This document shows, piece after piece, positions 28,152-37,749 of a stretch of DNA of 64,000 nt. The stretch comes from Tsukamurella pulmonis (GTDB lineage Bacteria; Actinomycetota; Actinomycetes; Mycobacteriales; Mycobacteriaceae). The notes beneath the pieces are model-generated. The model saw only the letters and a list, made by a program, of their open reading frames with translations. It was not told the origin of the DNA and made no database searches. Positions within the stretch are counted from its first letter, which is position 1. Each line of letters opens with the position of its first letter. The DNA lies in contig NZ_FNLF01000002.1 in the NCBI RefSeq assembly GCF_900103175.1, forward strand, positions 1,364,001 to 1,428,000. The letters are read 5' to 3'. The translations under genes were made by a program, and so were the position numbers.

Positions 28152-30101
28152 GTGACGAACGACGTCTTCACCCCGCGCCAGGCCCGTGCCCTGCTGTCGA
28201 TCGCCGACACCCTCATCCCCGGCGGCGACGGCATCCCCGGCGCCCGGGAGATCGACTTCCTCGCCTCCGTCTCCCGCACGGCCGCGCACAAGATGCTGCC
28301 GCGGGAGCTGCGCGAGCTCAAGGCGTTCCTCGACGTCTGGGACACCCGTGGTTTCGGGCTCGTCAACAGGATCGGGCCGCGGCATTTCTCCGCGCTCCCG
28401 CACGCGCGGCGCGAGCAGGCCCTGCTCGGCTGGGGCACGCACTCCCTCGCGCCGGTTCGCGCCGTCTTCCAAGGGCTGCGCTCGCTGATCATCGGCGCCT
28501 ACTACATCGCGCCCGATGCGACCGGTGCCCGCGCGACGATCGGCTACCCCGAGGCGCCCGGCCCGCTGCCCGACGCACCGGAGCGCCCGCTGCGGCCGCT
28601 CGCCATCCCCGCGGGCGGTGCGCGACTGACCGCGGACGTCGTGGTGGTGGGCTCCGGCGCGGGCGGCGGGACCGCCGCAGCGGTCCTCGCGGCGGCCGGG
28701 CTCGACGTGCTCGTCCTCGAGCGCGGCGGCTACCACGACGACCGCGATTTCGGTGCGGGCGAGCTGGAGTCGCTGACCACCCTCTACGCCGGTGCCCCGG
28801 CGATCTCCGCGGAGGGGCAGTTCTCCTCCTTCATGGCCGGCGGCACACTCGGCGGCGGCACGGTGGTCAACTGGTCCACCTCCTTCGCCACGCCCGAGCA
28901 CGTCCGCGCCGAATGGGCCGCGCACGGCGCCCGCCAGTTCGCGGCCGGCGAGTTCACCCGCTCGCTCGACGCCGTGCAGCGCAGGCTCGGCGTCAACACC
29001 GACCATGGCACCGTGTCCTCGCGCGACGCGCTCCTCGAACGCGGCCTGACGGCCCTCGGCTGGCACTGCGAGGCGATGCCCCGCAACGTGCTCGGCTGCG
29101 ACCAGGGCGTCGAGTGCGGCCGCTGCGGGTACGGCTGCCGGATCGGCGCCAAGCAGTCCACCGCCAAGACCTGGCTGCACGACGCCGCCGCCGACGGTGC
29201 GCGGATCGCCGTCGGCGTCGAGGTGCGGCGCGTGATCGTCGAGCGGGGCCGCGCCACCGGAGTCGAGGCGATCGGGCCCGACGGTGCGCCCGTCACCGTC
29301 GCCGCGAAGGCGGTCGTGGTGGCCGCGGGCTCGCTGCAGACCCCGCCCCTGCTGCGTCGTTCGGGCCTGCGCAACAAGCGGATCGGCGAGAACCTGCGGC
29401 TGCACCCCGTGACCGCCGTCGCGGGCGTCTTCGAGGAGGACGTGCGCCCCTGGGAGGGGGGCCTGCAGACCCGGTATTCCACCGAGCACGCCGATCTCGA
29501 CGGCGAGGGCTACGGCGTGATCTACGAGACCGGGCCGGTGAGTCCCGGCGCGATCACCTTGTTCCAGCCCTGGCACTCCGCGGCGCAGCACGCCGCCGAC
29601 ATGCGGGCGATGCGGCACACCGTGCAGGTGGGAGTCATTGTCCGCGACACCGGGAGCGGGCGGGTCACCGTCGGGCGCGACGGTGAGCCCGTCGTGCGGT
29701 ACCGGCTCAACGAGCACGACGCCGCCCACATGCAGCGCGGCGTGGTGGGCGCGGCCGAGATCATGGCCGCCGCCGGGGCCCGATCCGTGCGCAGCTCCCA
29801 CCAGAACCGGGTCAGCGCGGACCTCCCCGGATCGCTCGACGGATTCGCGGCCGCCGCGCAGCGGGAGGGCTACGCGCCGGCGCGGTGCCAGATGATCGCG
29901 CTGCACATCATGGGGTCGGCCGCGATGGGCGGCAGCCGCGAGACCTCGGCGACGGACCCGGACGGAGCCACCTGGGAGGTGCCCAACCTCATCGTCGCGG
30001 ACGCCTCGTGCTTCCCCACGCCCAGCGGGGTGAACCCGATGATCTCCATCGAGGCCATCGCGCACATGAACGCCTCGCGGCTGGCGGCCCGCCTGGCTTA
30101 G
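28152..30101 (+). CDS. GMC-family FAD oxidoreductase with N-terminal helical domain
   Basis: The 649-residue protein begins with about 130 residues resembling the small subunit of gluconate dehydrogenase (FTPRQARALLSIADTLIPGG), fused to a glucose-methanol-choline oxidoreductase. The FAD motif VVVGSGAGGGTAA is near residue 169, a Cys-rich CGRCGYGCRIGAKQST segment near 319-334, and the C-terminal HxxGSAAMG with NPMISIEAIAHMNA near 590-645 matches GMC enzymes. This layout is shared with long-chain alcohol oxidases and cholesterol-oxidase-like proteins. The GTG start lies four bases after the ATPase stop, so it belongs to the same transcript; the link with transport is not explained. Confidence 0.82.
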   Translation: MTNDVFTPRQARALLSIADTLIPGGDGIPGAREIDFLASVSRTAAHKMLPRELRELKAFLDVWDTRGFGLVNRIGPRHFSALPHARREQALLGWGTHSLAPVRAVFQGLRSLIIGAYYIAPDATGARATIGYPEAPGPLPDAPERPLRPLAIPAGGARLTADVVVVGSGAGGGTAAAVLAAAGLDVLVLERGGYHDDRDFGAGELESLTTLYAGAPAISAEGQFSSFMAGGTLGGGTVVNWSTSFATPEHVRAEWAAHGARQFAAGEFTRSLDAVQRRLGVNTDHGTVSSRDALLERGLTALGWHCEAMPRNVLGCDQGVECGRCGYGCRIGAKQSTAKTWLHDAAADGARIAVGVEVRRVIVERGRATGVEAIGPDGAPVTVAAKAVVVAAGSLQTPPLLRRSGLRNKRIGENLRLHPVTAVAGVFEEDVRPWEGGLQTRYSTEHADLDGEGYGVIYETGPVSPGAITLFQPWHSAAQHAADMRAMRHTVQVGVIVRDTGSGRVTVGRDGEPVVRYRLNEHDAAHMQRGVVGAAEIMAAAGARSVRSSHQNRVSADLPGSLDGFAAAAQREGYAPARCQMIALHIMGSAAMGGSRETSATDPDGATWEVPNLIVADASCFPTPSGVNPMISIEAIAHMNASRLAARLA

Positions 30102-30113
30102 CGCGTCGGCGGG

Positions 30114-31118
30114 TCACCGGGACGGCGCGGCGCCGTCCTCGGGGAGGTACCAGTCGGGGAGCGGTTCGAGGGCGAGCCGCGTCGTATCGCCGGGGCGGGT
30201 GAGGGTGAAGACCGCGCGCTGGATGCGCGGGATGCGGTGCATGTCATCGGCGATCGTCGCCAGGCGCGTGGCGACCTGGGACTCCGGCAGGTCGCCCTCG
30301 AGGTCGACGGCGGCGACGAGGAACAGGCGGTCGGCCCCGACCCACTCCATGTGCAGGAAGCTCACCTGCTTGATATCGGGGTGCGCGTACAACTCCTCGA
30401 GCATGCGGTTGCGCGCCAGCGGCGTGGCCTCCTCGCCGGTGAGGAAGTCCATGTTCCGGCGGATCAGAAACACCGCGACGAAACCGAGCAGGATCCCGAC
30501 GGCGATCGAGCCGATGGCGTCCCACACCGGGTCGCCCGTGATCTGGTGCAGCGCGATCGCGACGGTCGCGATGACGATGCCGATCAGCGCACTGAGGTCC
30601 TCGGCGAAGACGGAGCGCAGCACCGGATTCGAGGTGATCCGCACGTACCGCAGCGGTGATAGATGCCGCTCCTGCGCGCCGGACTTCATCTGGCGCAGGG
30701 CCTGCAGGAAGGAGATGCCCTCGAGGACGAACGAGATGCCCAGCACGGCGTAGTTCCAGCCGTAGTTCGTCACCTCCTCGGGATCGCCGAGCGCGGTGAT
30801 CCCGTGCCACACCGACACAGCCGCGCCCACGCTGAACAGGCCGAAGGCCGCGAACATCGACCACACGTAGCCGGAGCGCCCGTACCCGAAGGGATGGCTC
30901 TCGTCGGCCGGCTTGCCTGCGCGTTTGGCGCCGATGAGCAGGAAAACCTCGTTCCCGGTGTCGGCCCACGAGTGCGCGGCCTCGGCCAGCATCGCCGCCG
31001 ATCCGGTGATCGCCGCCACCACCGATTTCGCCACCGCGATCAGCACGTTCGCGCCGAAGGCGATGAGCACCGTCAAGAGGCTCTCGTCCTGGGAGTCGTC
31101 GACCGCCTCGTCCGTCAT
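30114..31118 (-). CDS. Cation diffusion facilitator (zinc/metal efflux) transporter
   Basis: This 334-residue CDF protein has about six membrane segments. Helix 2 carries HSWADTGNE (metal-site His and Asp near residues 48-52) and helix 5 EDLSALIGI (Asp near 185), the usual tetrahedral site although the fourth ligands differ from strict zinc exporters. A cytoplasmic domain with [14 protein letters not shown] follows. TACGAT seven bases before the ATG at 31118 points to a leaderless transcript. It is divergent from an aldo/keto reductase across 37-49 bases. Metal specificity is not readable. Confidence 0.85.
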   Translation of the reverse strand: MTDEAVDDSQDESLLTVLIAFGANVLIAVAKSVVAAITGSAAMLAEAAHSWADTGNEVFLLIGAKRAGKPADESHPFGYGRSGYVWSMFAAFGLFSVGAAVSVWHGITALGDPEEVTNYGWNYAVLGISFVLEGISFLQALRQMKSGAQERHLSPLRYVRITSNPVLRSVFAEDLSALIGIVIATVAIALHQITGDPVWDAIGSIAVGILLGFVAVFLIRRNMDFLTGEEATPLARNRMLEELYAHPDIKQVSFLHMEWVGADRLFLVAAVDLEGDLPESQVATRLATIADDMHRIPRIQRAVFTLTRPGDTTRLALEPLPDWYLPEDGAAPSR

Positions 31119-31167
31119 GCTGCCGATCGTAGGCCCGGGGACCCGGCAGCCGGGCATGATGGGGGAC

Positions 31168-32247
31168 ATGGGTGCATTCGATCCGTACGCCGCGCGTGAG
31201 AACCGCTATGACGACGGGGTCCCGTACCGCCGGGTGGGGGAGTCGGGACTCAAGCTCCCGGCGCTCTCGCTGGGGCTCTGGCACAACTTCGGCGACGATA
31301 AGCCGTTGCAGACCCAGCGCGACATCCTGCGCCGGGCCTTCGATCTGGGCGTGACCCACTTCGATCTCGCGAACAACTACGGGCCGCCGCCCGGCAGCGC
31401 CGAGCGCAATTTCGGCACGATCTTCGCCGAGGACTTCCGTCCCTACCGTGAGCAGTTGGTCATCTCCTCCAAGGCCGGTTGGGTGATGCAGCCCGGTCCG
31501 TACGGCTTCGGCGGCTCGCGCAAGTACCTACTCTCCTCGCTGGACCGCTCGCTCGAGCGGATGGGCCTCGATCACGTCGACATCTTCTACAGTCACCGTC
31601 CCGATCCCGAGACGCCGCTCGAGGAGACGATGGGCGCGCTGCACAGCGCAGTCACCTCCGGCAAGGCCCTGTACGTCGGAATCTCCTCCTACAGTGCCGA
31701 TCTCACCGCGAGAGCGCAGGAGATCATGCGCGAACTCGGCACGCCACTGCTGATCCATCAACCCTCCTACTCGATGCTCAACCGCTGGGTCGAGCGCGGC
31801 GAGGAGACCACGACGGGGACGTCGGGGCCGTCCCTGCTGGAGACCACCGCCGCCGAGGGGATGGGGGTGATCGCCTTCTCGCCGCTGGCGCAGGGGCTGC
31901 TCACCGGCCGCTACCTCGACGGGGTGCCCGAGGACTCCCGCGCCGCGGCCGGCAAGAGCCTGTCCGGGCGGATGCTGTCGGAGGAGAACCTGGCCAGGGT
32001 GCGCGGACTGGCGGGCATCGCCGCCGATCGCGGACAGAGCCTGGCGCAGATGGCCATCGCCTGGGTGCTCCGCTCACCGGCGGTGACCTCGGCACTGATC
32101 GGGGCCTCGAGCGTCGCGCAGCTGGAGGACAGCGTCGGCGCCGCCGCGAACCTGGAGTTCACCGCCGACGAATTGGCCGCGATCGACGAGTTCGCGGTCG
32201 ACGGCGACGTCAACATCTGGTGGGGCGCCACCGCCTCGACGTCGTGA
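31168..32247 (+). CDS. Aldo/keto reductase (YghZ-like)
   Basis: This is a 359-residue NADPH-dependent aldo/keto reductase. The catalytic tetrad members Asp ([17 protein letters not shown]) and Tyr lie near residue 65-70, the Lys in VISSKAGW near 100, and His in [13 protein letters not shown] near 135. The C-terminal [13 protein letters not shown] is the NADP-binding end. The insert pattern matches YghZ/Kv-beta-like reductases that act on methylglyoxal and other aldehydes. In-frame ATGs at 31156 and 31159 are possible starts; I chose 31168 where the conserved N-terminus begins. Physiological substrate unknown. Confidence 0.85.
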   Translation: MGAFDPYAARENRYDDGVPYRRVGESGLKLPALSLGLWHNFGDDKPLQTQRDILRRAFDLGVTHFDLANNYGPPPGSAERNFGTIFAEDFRPYREQLVISSKAGWVMQPGPYGFGGSRKYLLSSLDRSLERMGLDHVDIFYSHRPDPETPLEETMGALHSAVTSGKALYVGISSYSADLTARAQEIMRELGTPLLIHQPSYSMLNRWVERGEETTTGTSGPSLLETTAAEGMGVIAFSPLAQGLLTGRYLDGVPEDSRAAAGKSLSGRMLSEENLARVRGLAGIAADRGQSLAQMAIAWVLRSPAVTSALIGASSVAQLEDSVGAAANLEFTADELAAIDEFAVDGDVNIWWGATASTS

Positions 32248-32260
32248 CCGGGTCTGTTCG

Positions 32261-32458
32261 CTAAGCCACGCGGGTGCGGTGCGGGTTGTCGCGCACTGCC
32301 TTGAGCGACTTCTTCAGTTCCTTCTTGGAGGCGCCGTCGGCCGCGAGGCGATTGAGCCGGTGGATCACGACGGGGCACTTCATGCACCGCGTCTTCTTGC
32401 GGCAGCACTTCTTCTTGGGCTTGCTGCCCACGAGCTCGTGCGCCTTGGTCTTACTCAC
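32261..32458 (-). CDS. Small Cys-rich basic protein under iron-box control
   Basis: The 65-residue protein is highly basic. It has a cysteine cluster CCRKKTRCMKCPVV at residues 18-31 and Lys-rich ends, suggesting metal or nucleic-acid binding; I do not recognise a named family. The GTG at 32458 has TAACCT (32465-32470, reverse strand) six bases upstream, so it is probably leaderless. That -10 box lies inside a strong IdeR/DtxR box. It is convergent with the aldo/keto reductase and divergent from typA. Confidence 0.7.
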   Translation of the reverse strand: MSKTKAHELVGSKPKKKCCRKKTRCMKCPVVIHRLNRLAADGASKKELKKSLKAVRDNPHRTRVA

Positions 32459-32462
32459 CTCA

Positions 32463-32481
32463 ATAGGTTAGCGCAACCTAA
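32463..32481 (-). promoter_or_regulatory. IdeR/DtxR-type iron box
   Basis: On the reverse strand the site reads TTAGGTTGCGCTAACCTAT, which matches 16 of 19 positions of the known IdeR consensus TTAGGTTAGGCTAACCTAA. The arms TAGGTT and AACCTA are inverted around a 5-base centre. It covers the probable -10 hexamer of the Cys-rich gene, so iron-loaded IdeR would repress that gene. An effect on typA, about 165 bases away, is less likely. Confidence 0.75.
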
Positions 32482-32646
32482 TCAGCGATTGTCAATCGTC
32501 ACACCGGAGACGTCCGATTCGGGGCAGAACCGGGTTTGCCCGTAACCTGGAGTCGACCAGGCGTGTCCTCACGCCCCCTTCCCCGTGTCCGCGTGAGCCG
32601 TTCGACGAACCTCATGCGCGCGCGGACGCCAGCACAGGAGAACTTC

Positions 32647-34554
32647 GTGACCCAGCCCAGCTTCCGCAACGTCGCCATCGTCGCGCACGTCGACCACGGG
32701 AAGACCACCCTGGTCGACGCCATGCTGCGGCAGTCCGGCGCGTTCGGTGAGCGCGCCGAGCTGGTCGACCGCGTGATGGACTCCGGTGACCTGGAGAAGG
32801 AGAAGGGCATCACCATCCTGGCGAAGAACACGGCCGTGCACCGTGTCAACGCCGATGGCACCACCACCGTCATCAACGTGATCGACACCCCCGGCCACGC
32901 CGACTTCGGTGGCGAGGTCGAGCGCGGTCTGTCCATGGTCGACGGTGTCGTCCTGCTCGTCGACGCCTCCGAGGGCCCGCTGCCGCAGACCCGCTTCGTG
33001 CTGCGCAAGGCGCTCGCCGCCTCGCTGCCCGTGATCCTCGTGGTGAACAAGACCGACCGCCCCGACGCCCGCATCGAGGAGGTCGTCACCGAGGCGCAGG
33101 ATCTGCTGCTCGACCTCGCCTCCGACCTGTCCGACGAGGCCGCGGAGGCCGCCGAGCTCGCGCTGGGCCTGCCCGTCATCTACGCCTCGGGCCGTGAGGG
33201 CAAGGCGTCGACCACCGCCCCCGCCAACGGCGAGGTCCCGGCCGCCGAGAACCTCGACGAGCTGTTCCAGATCCTGCACGATCACATCCCCGCCCCCAAG
33301 GGCGACGCCGCCGCGCCGCTGCAGGCGCACGTGACCAACCTCGACGCCTCGGCCTTCCTCGGCCGCCTCGCGCTGGTCCGCATCCACAACGGCACCCTGC
33401 GCAAGGGCCAGACCGTCGCCTGGATGCGCGAGGTCGACGGCGAGCCCGTCATCACCAACGCCAAGGTCACCGAGCTGCTCGCCACCGACGGCGTCGAGCG
33501 CAAGCCGGCCGAGGAGGCCGTCGCGGGCGACATCGTCGCCGTCGCGGGCTTCCCGGAGATCATGATCGGCGACACCCTCGCCGACCTGGACAACCCCGTC
33601 GCGCTGCCCCGCATCACCGTCGACCAGCCGGCCATCTCGGTCACCATCGGCACCAACACCAGCCCGCTGGTCGGCAAGGTCTCCGGCCACAAGCTCACCG
33701 CCCGCATGGTCAAGTCGCGCCTGGACTCCGAGCTGATCGGCAACGTCTCGCTCAAGGTGCTCGACATCGGCAAGCCCGACCAGTGGGAGGTGCAGGGCCG
33801 TGGCGAGCTGGCGCTGGCCATCCTCGTCGAGCAGATGCGCCGCGAGGGCTTCGAGCTCACCGTCGGCAAGCCCCAGGTGGTCACCCAGAAGATCGACGGC
33901 AAGGTGCACGAGCCCTACGAGCACCTCACCATCGACGTTCCCGAGGAGTACCTCGGCTCGGTCACCCAGCTGCTGGCGAACCGTCGCGGACGCATGGAGA
34001 CCATGGCGAACCAGGGCACCGGCTGGGTCCGTATGGAGTTCGTCGTCCCCTCGCGCGGCCTCATCGGCTTCCGCACCGACTTCCTCACCGAGACCCGCGG
34101 CACCGGCATCGCCAACGCCGTCTTCCACGAGTACGCGCCGTGGGCCGGCGAGATCCGCGCCCGCCACACCGGCTCGCTCGTCTCCGACCGCCAGGGCAGC
34201 GTGACCCCGTTCGCGATGATCCAGCTCGCGGACCGCGGCACGTTCTTCGTCGAGCCGGGCGCCGACACCTACGAGGGCATGGTCGTGGGCATCAACCCGC
34301 GTGCCGAGGACCTCGACATCAACGTCACCAAGGAGAAGAAGCTGACCAACATGCGTCAGTCCTCCGCCGACGTGATGGAGACCCTCGCCAAGCCCATCAA
34401 GCTCGAGCTCGAGGCCGCGATGGAATTCTGCGCCGCCGACGAGTGCGTCGAGGTCACCCCCGAGGTCGTGCGGGTGCGTAAGGTGCACCTGAACGCCACC
34501 GAGCGCGCCCGCGAGCGGTCGCGCGCGAAGTCGCGGGACCAGTCCGCGGGCTGA
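32647..34554 (+). CDS. typA: Translational GTPase TypA/BipA
   Basis: The 635-residue ribosome-binding GTPase is needed for stress and cold adaptation and 50S assembly in bacteria studied. The G motifs are AHVDHGKTT (residues 13-21), DTPGH and NKTD (near 130), followed by domains II, III and V and the BipA-specific C-terminal domain. The GTG at 32647 follows AGGAGA by seven bases, the best ribosome site in the frame. The promoter is probably TAACCT at 32543-32548, giving a leader of about 95 bases with a small hairpin (32560-32575). A hairpin around 34581-34592 lies downstream. Confidence 0.95.
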   Translation: MTQPSFRNVAIVAHVDHGKTTLVDAMLRQSGAFGERAELVDRVMDSGDLEKEKGITILAKNTAVHRVNADGTTTVINVIDTPGHADFGGEVERGLSMVDGVVLLVDASEGPLPQTRFVLRKALAASLPVILVVNKTDRPDARIEEVVTEAQDLLLDLASDLSDEAAEAAELALGLPVIYASGREGKASTTAPANGEVPAAENLDELFQILHDHIPAPKGDAAAPLQAHVTNLDASAFLGRLALVRIHNGTLRKGQTVAWMREVDGEPVITNAKVTELLATDGVERKPAEEAVAGDIVAVAGFPEIMIGDTLADLDNPVALPRITVDQPAISVTIGTNTSPLVGKVSGHKLTARMVKSRLDSELIGNVSLKVLDIGKPDQWEVQGRGELALAILVEQMRREGFELTVGKPQVVTQKIDGKVHEPYEHLTIDVPEEYLGSVTQLLANRRGRMETMANQGTGWVRMEFVVPSRGLIGFRTDFLTETRGTGIANAVFHEYAPWAGEIRARHTGSLVSDRQGSVTPFAMIQLADRGTFFVEPGADTYEGMVVGINPRAEDLDINVTKEKKLTNMRQSSADVMETLAKPIKLELEAAMEFCAADECVEVTPEVVRVRKVHLNATERARERSRAKSRDQSAG

Positions 34555-34630
34555 TCGAAGCCCCGGTGACGTGATCCCGGCGACGATCGTCGGGCGGTGG
34601 AGCGGCAGCGAGCGGTAGGAGGCACGAGCA

Positions 34631-36487
34631 GTGCGGCGTAGGTCCCTGGGGCTGACGGTGGCGTCGGCACTGCTCGCGACCACCCTGACCGCGTGCGTCG
34701 CGGACCCGCCCCCGGCCGTCCCGGGATCGGAGACCTCGGCGCCGCCGCAGGCTCCGACCGCCACCGGCGCCACCGTGCAGGTGGCGATCGACGGCCTCGG
34801 TCCGGGCTTCAACCCGCACCTCGCATCCAACTCCTCCTCGGCCTCGCGGGCTCTGGCGGCGATGACGCTGCCGAGCGTCTTCCGCGAGGTCAAGGAGCCG
34901 GACGGCCGGGTCACTCCGGTGCAGAACACCGATCTCGTCCCGACGATCGAGCACCCCGCGCCGCTCCAGATCGCCTACACCATCCGGCAGGACGCGCAGT
35001 GGTCCGACGGTGCGCCCATCGCGGCCGAGGACTTCGTCTACCTCTGGCAGTCGATGATCACGGCCCCCGACACCGTCGGCTCGGCACCGTACCGGCAGAT
35101 CGAGTCCGTCGCCTCCGGCGCCGGCGGCAAGAGGGTCATCGTCACCCTCAAGGCGCCGCTGCCGGGCTGGCGCACGCTGTTCCAGAACCTGCTCCCGAGC
35201 CACCTCGTCAAGGGCTCGCCGGGCGGCTTCAACGGCGCCATGCGGGAGAAGATCCCCGCGTCGGGCGCCGGATACCTGGTCAAGAAGGTGGACGTCGCCC
35301 GCGACGAGGTGACCCTCGAGCGCAACGACCGCTACTGGATGAAGCCCGCCCGCGTGGACCGCATCGTGCTCCGCAAGGGCGGGACCGACACCCAGCTGGC
35401 CAACTCGGTGCGCACCGGCGACGTGCAGGTGGTCTCGATGCACGGCGGACCGTCGCTGCTGGCGCAGCTCACCTCGATCTACGAGGTGCGCGCCGTCGAG
35501 CAGGTCGATCCCCGCGTGCTGTCGCTGACCCTGAACACCCGCTCGAAGTTCCTCGCCGACGTCGAGGTGCGCCGCGCGCTGCTGGACGCCGTGAACGTCG
35601 ACCTGCTCACGACGGTCGGCTCCGGCGGCGACGCCGTGCGGCCCGCCCGCGCGCAGGTGCTGGCACCGTCGGACCCCGGCTACGTCCCGACGATGCCGGG
35701 GCGCCCCACCCAGGCCGAGGCCAAGGCCAGGCTGGAGCAGGTCCTCGCGACCGCCGGGTACTCGCTGCAGAACGCGCCCATCCCGCCCAGCCAGAGCGTG
35801 CCCCCGACCCCGCCGCCGCCCACCACCGAGCCGGCGATGCCGAGCACCAGCACCGATCCGTCGGCGCTGCCCGTGCCGCCCTCGCCGTCGCCCGGCGAGA
35901 ACGTGCGGCAGTACGTGCGCGACGGGGTGCCGATGTTCCTGCGGATCGGTGTGCCGCAGGGCAACGTGCCGGCGTTCGCCGTCGCGAGCAACGCCACCGA
36001 TCAGCTGCGCGCGATGGGGGTCTTCGCCTCGGTCGTGACGCTGGAGCCGCAGACGGTCGCCGGGACGGCGCTGCTCGACGGCGGCGTCGACGCCGTGGTC
36101 GGCTGGTCCAGCACCGGGCCGACGCCCACGGAGCGGTTCGCCTCGCGCGTCGAGTGCCCCGCGCCCCCGTCGGAGAGCGGCCCGCGGAGCACCACCACGC
36201 CGGCGCCGACGCCGAACGCCGAGAACGACCCCGCCGCCACGACGGTGGGCGGCAACCTCGCCGGCCTGTGCGACCAGGCCCTGCAGGGGCTCGCCCTCGA
36301 CGGGCTGCGCGGCGGCCCGATCGACCTCGCGGCGATCGACACCCAGCTGTGGTCGCAGGCAACGGTGCTGCCGATCCTGCAGGACGTCACCCTGACGGCC
36401 GTCGGGCCGGCGGTGCAGGGCGTGACCCTGGAGGGGCCGCCGCGCGACGGCGTCTTCACCGGCGTGGAGGGATGGTCCCGGCAGTGA
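34631..36487 (+). CDS. lpqW: LpqW-like family-5 substrate-binding lipoprotein
   Basis: The 618-residue lipoprotein has a signal peptide with lipobox LTAC (Cys22) and a family-5 (oligopeptide type) binding fold: YTIRQDAQWSDGAPIAAEDFV near residue 115. In mycobacteria LpqW is not a transporter part but steers phosphatidylinositol mannoside precursors toward lipomannan and lipoarabinomannan, working with PimE. Position between typA and mshB is as in M. tuberculosis. A long Pro/Ser/Thr linker (about residues 378-418) is an oddity. AGGAGG eight bases before the GTG is the strongest ribosome site in the window. Confidence 0.82.
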   Translation: MRRRSLGLTVASALLATTLTACVADPPPAVPGSETSAPPQAPTATGATVQVAIDGLGPGFNPHLASNSSSASRALAAMTLPSVFREVKEPDGRVTPVQNTDLVPTIEHPAPLQIAYTIRQDAQWSDGAPIAAEDFVYLWQSMITAPDTVGSAPYRQIESVASGAGGKRVIVTLKAPLPGWRTLFQNLLPSHLVKGSPGGFNGAMREKIPASGAGYLVKKVDVARDEVTLERNDRYWMKPARVDRIVLRKGGTDTQLANSVRTGDVQVVSMHGGPSLLAQLTSIYEVRAVEQVDPRVLSLTLNTRSKFLADVEVRRALLDAVNVDLLTTVGSGGDAVRPARAQVLAPSDPGYVPTMPGRPTQAEAKARLEQVLATAGYSLQNAPIPPSQSVPPTPPPPTTEPAMPSTSTDPSALPVPPSPSPGENVRQYVRDGVPMFLRIGVPQGNVPAFAVASNATDQLRAMGVFASVVTLEPQTVAGTALLDGGVDAVVGWSSTGPTPTERFASRVECPAPPSESGPRSTTTPAPTPNAENDPAATTVGGNLAGLCDQALQGLALDGLRGGPIDLAAIDTQLWSQATVLPILQDVTLTAVGPAVQGVTLEGPPRDGVFTGVEGWSRQ

Positions 36488-37395
36488 CCCAGGCGAGCGG
36501 GCGGCGGCTGCTGCTGGTGCACGCGCACCCCGATGACGAGACGATCACCACCGGCGGGAGCATCGCCCGGTACCTGGCCGAGGGCGTCGAGGTCACCGTC
36601 GTGACCTGCACCCTGGGCGAGGAGGGCGAGGTGATGGAGCCGCGGTTCGCGCAGCTCACCGCCGAGCACGCCGATCAGTTGGGCGGCTATCGGATCGGTG
36701 AGATGACCGGCGCACTGGCCGCGCTCAGCGATCCCGGCGGTCCGCCGCTGCGGCCCCGGTTCCTCGGCGGGGTGGGGCGTTGGCGCGACTCCGGCATGGC
36801 CGGCACACCCGCGGCCGAGCACCCCCGCGCCTTCGCCTCGTCGCCCTACCTCGAGCCCGCCGACGACGGGCCGCTGCAGGCCCTCACCCGGATCATCCGG
36901 GAGACGCGGCCGCAGGTCGTCGTGACCTACGACGAGGTCGGCGGCTACGGGCATCCGGATCACATCGCGGCACACCGGCTCACGCACGCGGCCGTCGACG
37001 CCGCAGCGGCGCCGGGTGGGGCGGGGGAGCCCTGGGAGGTCGCCAAGCTGTACTGGACGGTGACCTCTCGCGACGACCTGACGGCGGGGCTCGAGGCGCT
37101 GCGGGACGCGGATCTGCCCGACGGCTGGCGCGTGCCCGCCGCGGACGAGCTGCCCGCCCACGACGACGCCGCGATCACCACCCGCGTCGACGTCACGCAC
37201 GTCCTGGACCGCAAGCGCGCCGCGCTGCGCGCGCACGCGACCCAGCTCGGCGTCGATGACACGGGCGCGGCGCTCGCGCTGACCAACCGGATCGCCCAAC
37301 CGGTCTACGCCGAGGAGTCCTTCGTTCTCGCCCGGGGGACCGCCGCACCGGGCCCCGACGGGATCGAACGCGATCTGTTCGCGGGGGTCGGATAG
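36484..37395 (+). CDS. mshB: GlcNAc-inositol deacetylase, mycothiol synthesis
   Basis: The 303-residue zinc deacetylase removes acetate from GlcNAc-Ins, the second step of mycothiol synthesis. The metal motif AHPDDE is at residues 14-19 and the second histidine in [12 protein letters not shown] near 157. The GTG start overlaps the lpqW stop (GTGA). An ATG four codons earlier (36472) is possible but sits against the GGAGG. The related deacetylase Mca acts on mycothiol conjugates; position between lpqW and the Rv1171-like gene favours MshB. Confidence 0.9.
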   Translation: MTQASGRRLLLVHAHPDDETITTGGSIARYLAEGVEVTVVTCTLGEEGEVMEPRFAQLTAEHADQLGGYRIGEMTGALAALSDPGGPPLRPRFLGGVGRWRDSGMAGTPAAEHPRAFASSPYLEPADDGPLQALTRIIRETRPQVVVTYDEVGGYGHPDHIAAHRLTHAAVDAAAAPGGAGEPWEVAKLYWTVTSRDDLTAGLEALRDADLPDGWRVPAADELPAHDDAAITTRVDVTHVLDRKRAALRAHATQLGVDDTGAALALTNRIAQPVYAEESFVLARGTAAPGPDGIERDLFAGVG

Positions 37396-37749
37396 ATGGA
37401 GCCGATCGACAAGGTGCTGCTGGGCGCCGCCACCCTCGGCGGCGCGGTGTGCGCCGTGGGCGCCGCGATGTACCTCTACCTGTACGTCGGGGTCGTGCCC
37501 CTTCCGCTCTCCGCGGTTCTGTTCGGCGCGCTGCTGGCGTGGATCTCCGTGGCGGCGCGCCGCCTGGGCGGCGAGCCGGTCCACGGCGCCCTGCCGGTGA
37601 TCGCGTTCCTCCTGGTGACCGCCGTCTTCCTCCTGGGTGGGCCGGGAGGCGACATCGTCCTCTACGCCGACTGGCGCTTGCCCGTGCTCCTGCTCTGTGG
37701 AATCGGGATGCCGATCCTGGCGGGACACCTGGCATCATCGACAGAGTGA
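37396..37749 (+). CDS. Small membrane protein (Rv1171-like)
   Basis: The 117-residue protein has four hydrophobic segments (about residues 8-30, 36-53, 64-80 and 93-112). No functional motif is visible. It starts directly after the mshB stop and overlaps fbiC by 4 bases. A protein of the same size sits at the same place between mshB and fbiC in M. tuberculosis. The tight coupling suggests a link with mycothiol or F420, but the function is unknown. Confidence 0.8.
   Translation: MEPIDKVLLGAATLGGAVCAVGAAMYLYLYVGVVPLPLSAVLFGALLAWISVAARRLGGEPVHGALPVIAFLLVTAVFLLGGPGGDIVLYADWRLPVLLLCGIGMPILAGHLASSTE

Noticed and set aside
34581-34592. CGACGATCGTCG palindrome between typA and lpqW as an operator.
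   Set aside because: It lies in a short gap after typA and can be a weak hairpin. There is no promoter pattern around it, and such short GC palindromes are expected by chance.
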